The notes beneath the pieces were generated by a model. The model saw only the letters and a program-made list of their open reading frames with translations. It had not been told where the DNA came from and did no database searches. A DNA stretch of 64,000 nucleotides from Svornostia abyssi (GTDB taxonomy: Bacteria > Actinomycetota > Thermoleophilia > Solirubrobacterales > Solirubrobacteraceae): contig CP088295.1 in the NCBI GenBank assembly GCA_024666565.1, forward strand, positions 3,038,001 through 3,102,000. Reading direction: 5' to 3'. Of the stretch, positions 62,869-64,000 are shown in pieces (the first letter of the stretch is position 1; each line of letters begins with the position of its first letter). The translations under genes and the position numbers were made by a program.

Positions 62869-64000
62869 TCAGTCGGCCGCCGTGGCGGCGGCCTCGGGGG
62901 CCGGCGCCATGCGATAGACGGCGGTGAGCAGGGCGCACAGCAGCGCTGCGGCGAGCGCGTATCCGAGTTCGGCGCGCAGGACCTCGTCGTCGACGATCGG
63001 GGCGAACATCCAGCCGACGAACGCCACGCCGACGACCGCCCACCCCACGGCCGCCGCCCGCGCGTGTCCCCGGGCGAGCGCCGCCTGGTTCAGCGTGCCT
63101 GCGGCGAGGTGGAGGCCCATGCCGATCGCGACGATGCCGAGGCCCACACGGCTCCAGTCGTAGTTCAGGTCGAAGAGGAGGTCCATCACCCACGGGCCGA
63201 TCGCGAACAGGCCGACGGCGCAGGCCGCGGCGAACGCGGCGATGGCGAGCACGGTGACGCGGATCGCCTTGGAGAACTCGCCGCCGTCCTCGGTCGCGTT
63301 CAGGCCGGCGAGGTGGGGCAGCAGCGAACCCTGGATCGCCTGGAAGAGCTGCAGCGGCGCGCGGGCGATGAGCAGGATGCTGAACACGATGCCCGCCAGC
63401 GCGGCGTCGTCGCTCGTGATGTCGACGGTGATGACCGCGCCGTTGATGAGCGTCTGCTCGGCGAGCATCACGACCATGACGGCCGCGGCGAAGCCCGCGC
63501 CATGGCGCAGCGAGAGCCCGCCTTCGGCCTCCTGGACCTCACCCTGCGACGGCGGCGGGTCGCTGCGGCTGAACGCCAGCGGGACGACGACGAGCGACAC
63601 GCACGGCGCCGCGAGCATGCCCAGCGCGACCGCGGTCTGCCCGGACGCGAAGCCCAGGACCACGGCGAGCGCGAAGAGGACGCGCGTGGTCGCCTCCAGG
63701 AACACGAGCGCGCCGTACAGCTCGAAGCGCTGGTGCCCGGCCAGCCAGCCGCGGGCGAAATAACTGGCCGCGTACGCCAGGACCGCGGCCACGAGGATCC
63801 AGTACAGCGTCTCCGACCCGTCGAGCAGGTCGTCCTGGATCGGCCCGCGCAGCGCGAGCGCCGCGACGAGGAACAGGACCGCGAACGCCGTCTGGATGAG
63901 CATCGGCTCGCGCAGCGGATGCGAGCCATGGCCCAGCGCGCGCCGCTCGGCGATCGTGCGCGAGAGCAGCTGCTCGATCGGCCGGTACAGGACCGTGACG
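62869..64000 (-). CDS. Polysaccharide flippase-like membrane protein, 5' end beyond window
   Basis: At least 377 aa. The frame stays open to base 64000, so an ATG at 63901-63903 is internal and the true start lies outside. About ten hydrophobic spans are present (LIQTAFAVLFLVAALAL, LVAAVLAYAASYFARGWLAG, SLVVVPLAFS, GFAAAVMVVMLAEQTLI, VTVLAIAAFAAACAVGLFAIG). LYRPIEQLLSRTIAERRA at the visible N-terminal end and FARGWLAGHQRFELYG are typical of actinobacterial MATE/Wzx-like flippases. Likely moves lipid-linked sugar across the membrane. Confidence 0.78.
   Translation of the reverse strand, partial: VTVLYRPIEQLLSRTIAERRALGHGSHPLREPMLIQTAFAVLFLVAALALRGPIQDDLLDGSETLYWILVAAVLAYAASYFARGWLAGHQRFELYGALVFLEATTRVLFALAVVLGFASGQTAVALGMLAAPCVSLVVVPLAFSRSDPPPSQGEVQEAEGGLSLRHGAGFAAAVMVVMLAEQTLINGAVITVDITSDDAALAGIVFSILLIARAPLQLFQAIQGSLLPHLAGLNATEDGGEFSKAIRVTVLAIAAFAAACAVGLFAIGPWVMDLLFDLNYDWSRVGLGIVAIGMGLHLAAGTLNQAALARGHARAAAVGWAVVGVAFVGWMFAPIVDDEVLRAELGYALAAALLCALLTAVYRMAPAPEAAATAAD

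Overview
This is a very GC-rich, densely packed chromosomal segment. Coding sequences start with ATG or GTG and are commonly coupled by ATGA, GTGA or TGATG overlaps. The gene set and order (murG-murC-murB-ftsQ-ftsZ, then gcvT-gcvH-gcvPA-gcvPB, trpS-scpA-scpB, aroF-tyrA-aroA, cmk-der, metK-priA-def-fmt-rsmB-rpe) together with a 13E12-type HNH gene, an actinobacterial-type LexA box and a Pat protein with an N-terminal GNAT domain indicate an Actinomycetota bacterium. By inference it belongs to the Thermoleophilia/Solirubrobacterales side of the phylum. That class placement comes from gene order and sequence style, not from a search.

Layout. 1-8.4 kb is the end of the division and cell-wall cluster. 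A four-gene accessory block (AAA ATPase; YceI, FMN reductase, TetR) sits between murG and murC. 8.5-13.1 kb holds a short secreted peptide and the glycine cleavage operon. 13.1-17.3 kb carries a lipoprotein, a large SF2 helicase and a small membrane protein. 17.4-22.5 kb has trpS, the condensin partners scpA/scpB, an SCP2-type protein, rlmN, a pseudouridine synthase and chorismate mutase. 22.5-29.9 kb is an accessory stretch: Baeyer-Villiger-type monooxygenase with a divergent AraC regulator, rtcB, a complete IS1182-family insertion sequence, an HNH-repeat protein and a secreted esterase. 30.0-35.4 kb is an aromatic amino acid operon preceded by a probable Trp/Tyr/Phe leader peptide. 36-44.5 kb has a protein acetyltransferase, cmk-der, a DUF3352 protein and metK. 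44.7-51.2 kb runs from priA to rpe. 51.3-58.5 kb is a response regulator/kinase/response regulator set followed by a MacB-like ABC exporter and an AI-2E family transporter. 58.5-64 kb carries an RTX-repeat protein, a 13E12 HNH protein with a LexA box, a sugar kinase/aldolase pair and a truncated polysaccharide flippase gene.

Data quality. Seven genes (murC, ftsQ, gcvPB, a membrane protein near 16.9 kb, scpB, a membrane protein near 35.5 kb, priA) are each broken by one single-base gain or loss in a short G or C run. Several are essential or usually essential genes, so this looks like residual consensus error, not decay. I give coordinates for the frame-corrected genes. No rRNA, tRNA or CRISPR array was found, and no gene-free stretch exceeds about 250 bases.
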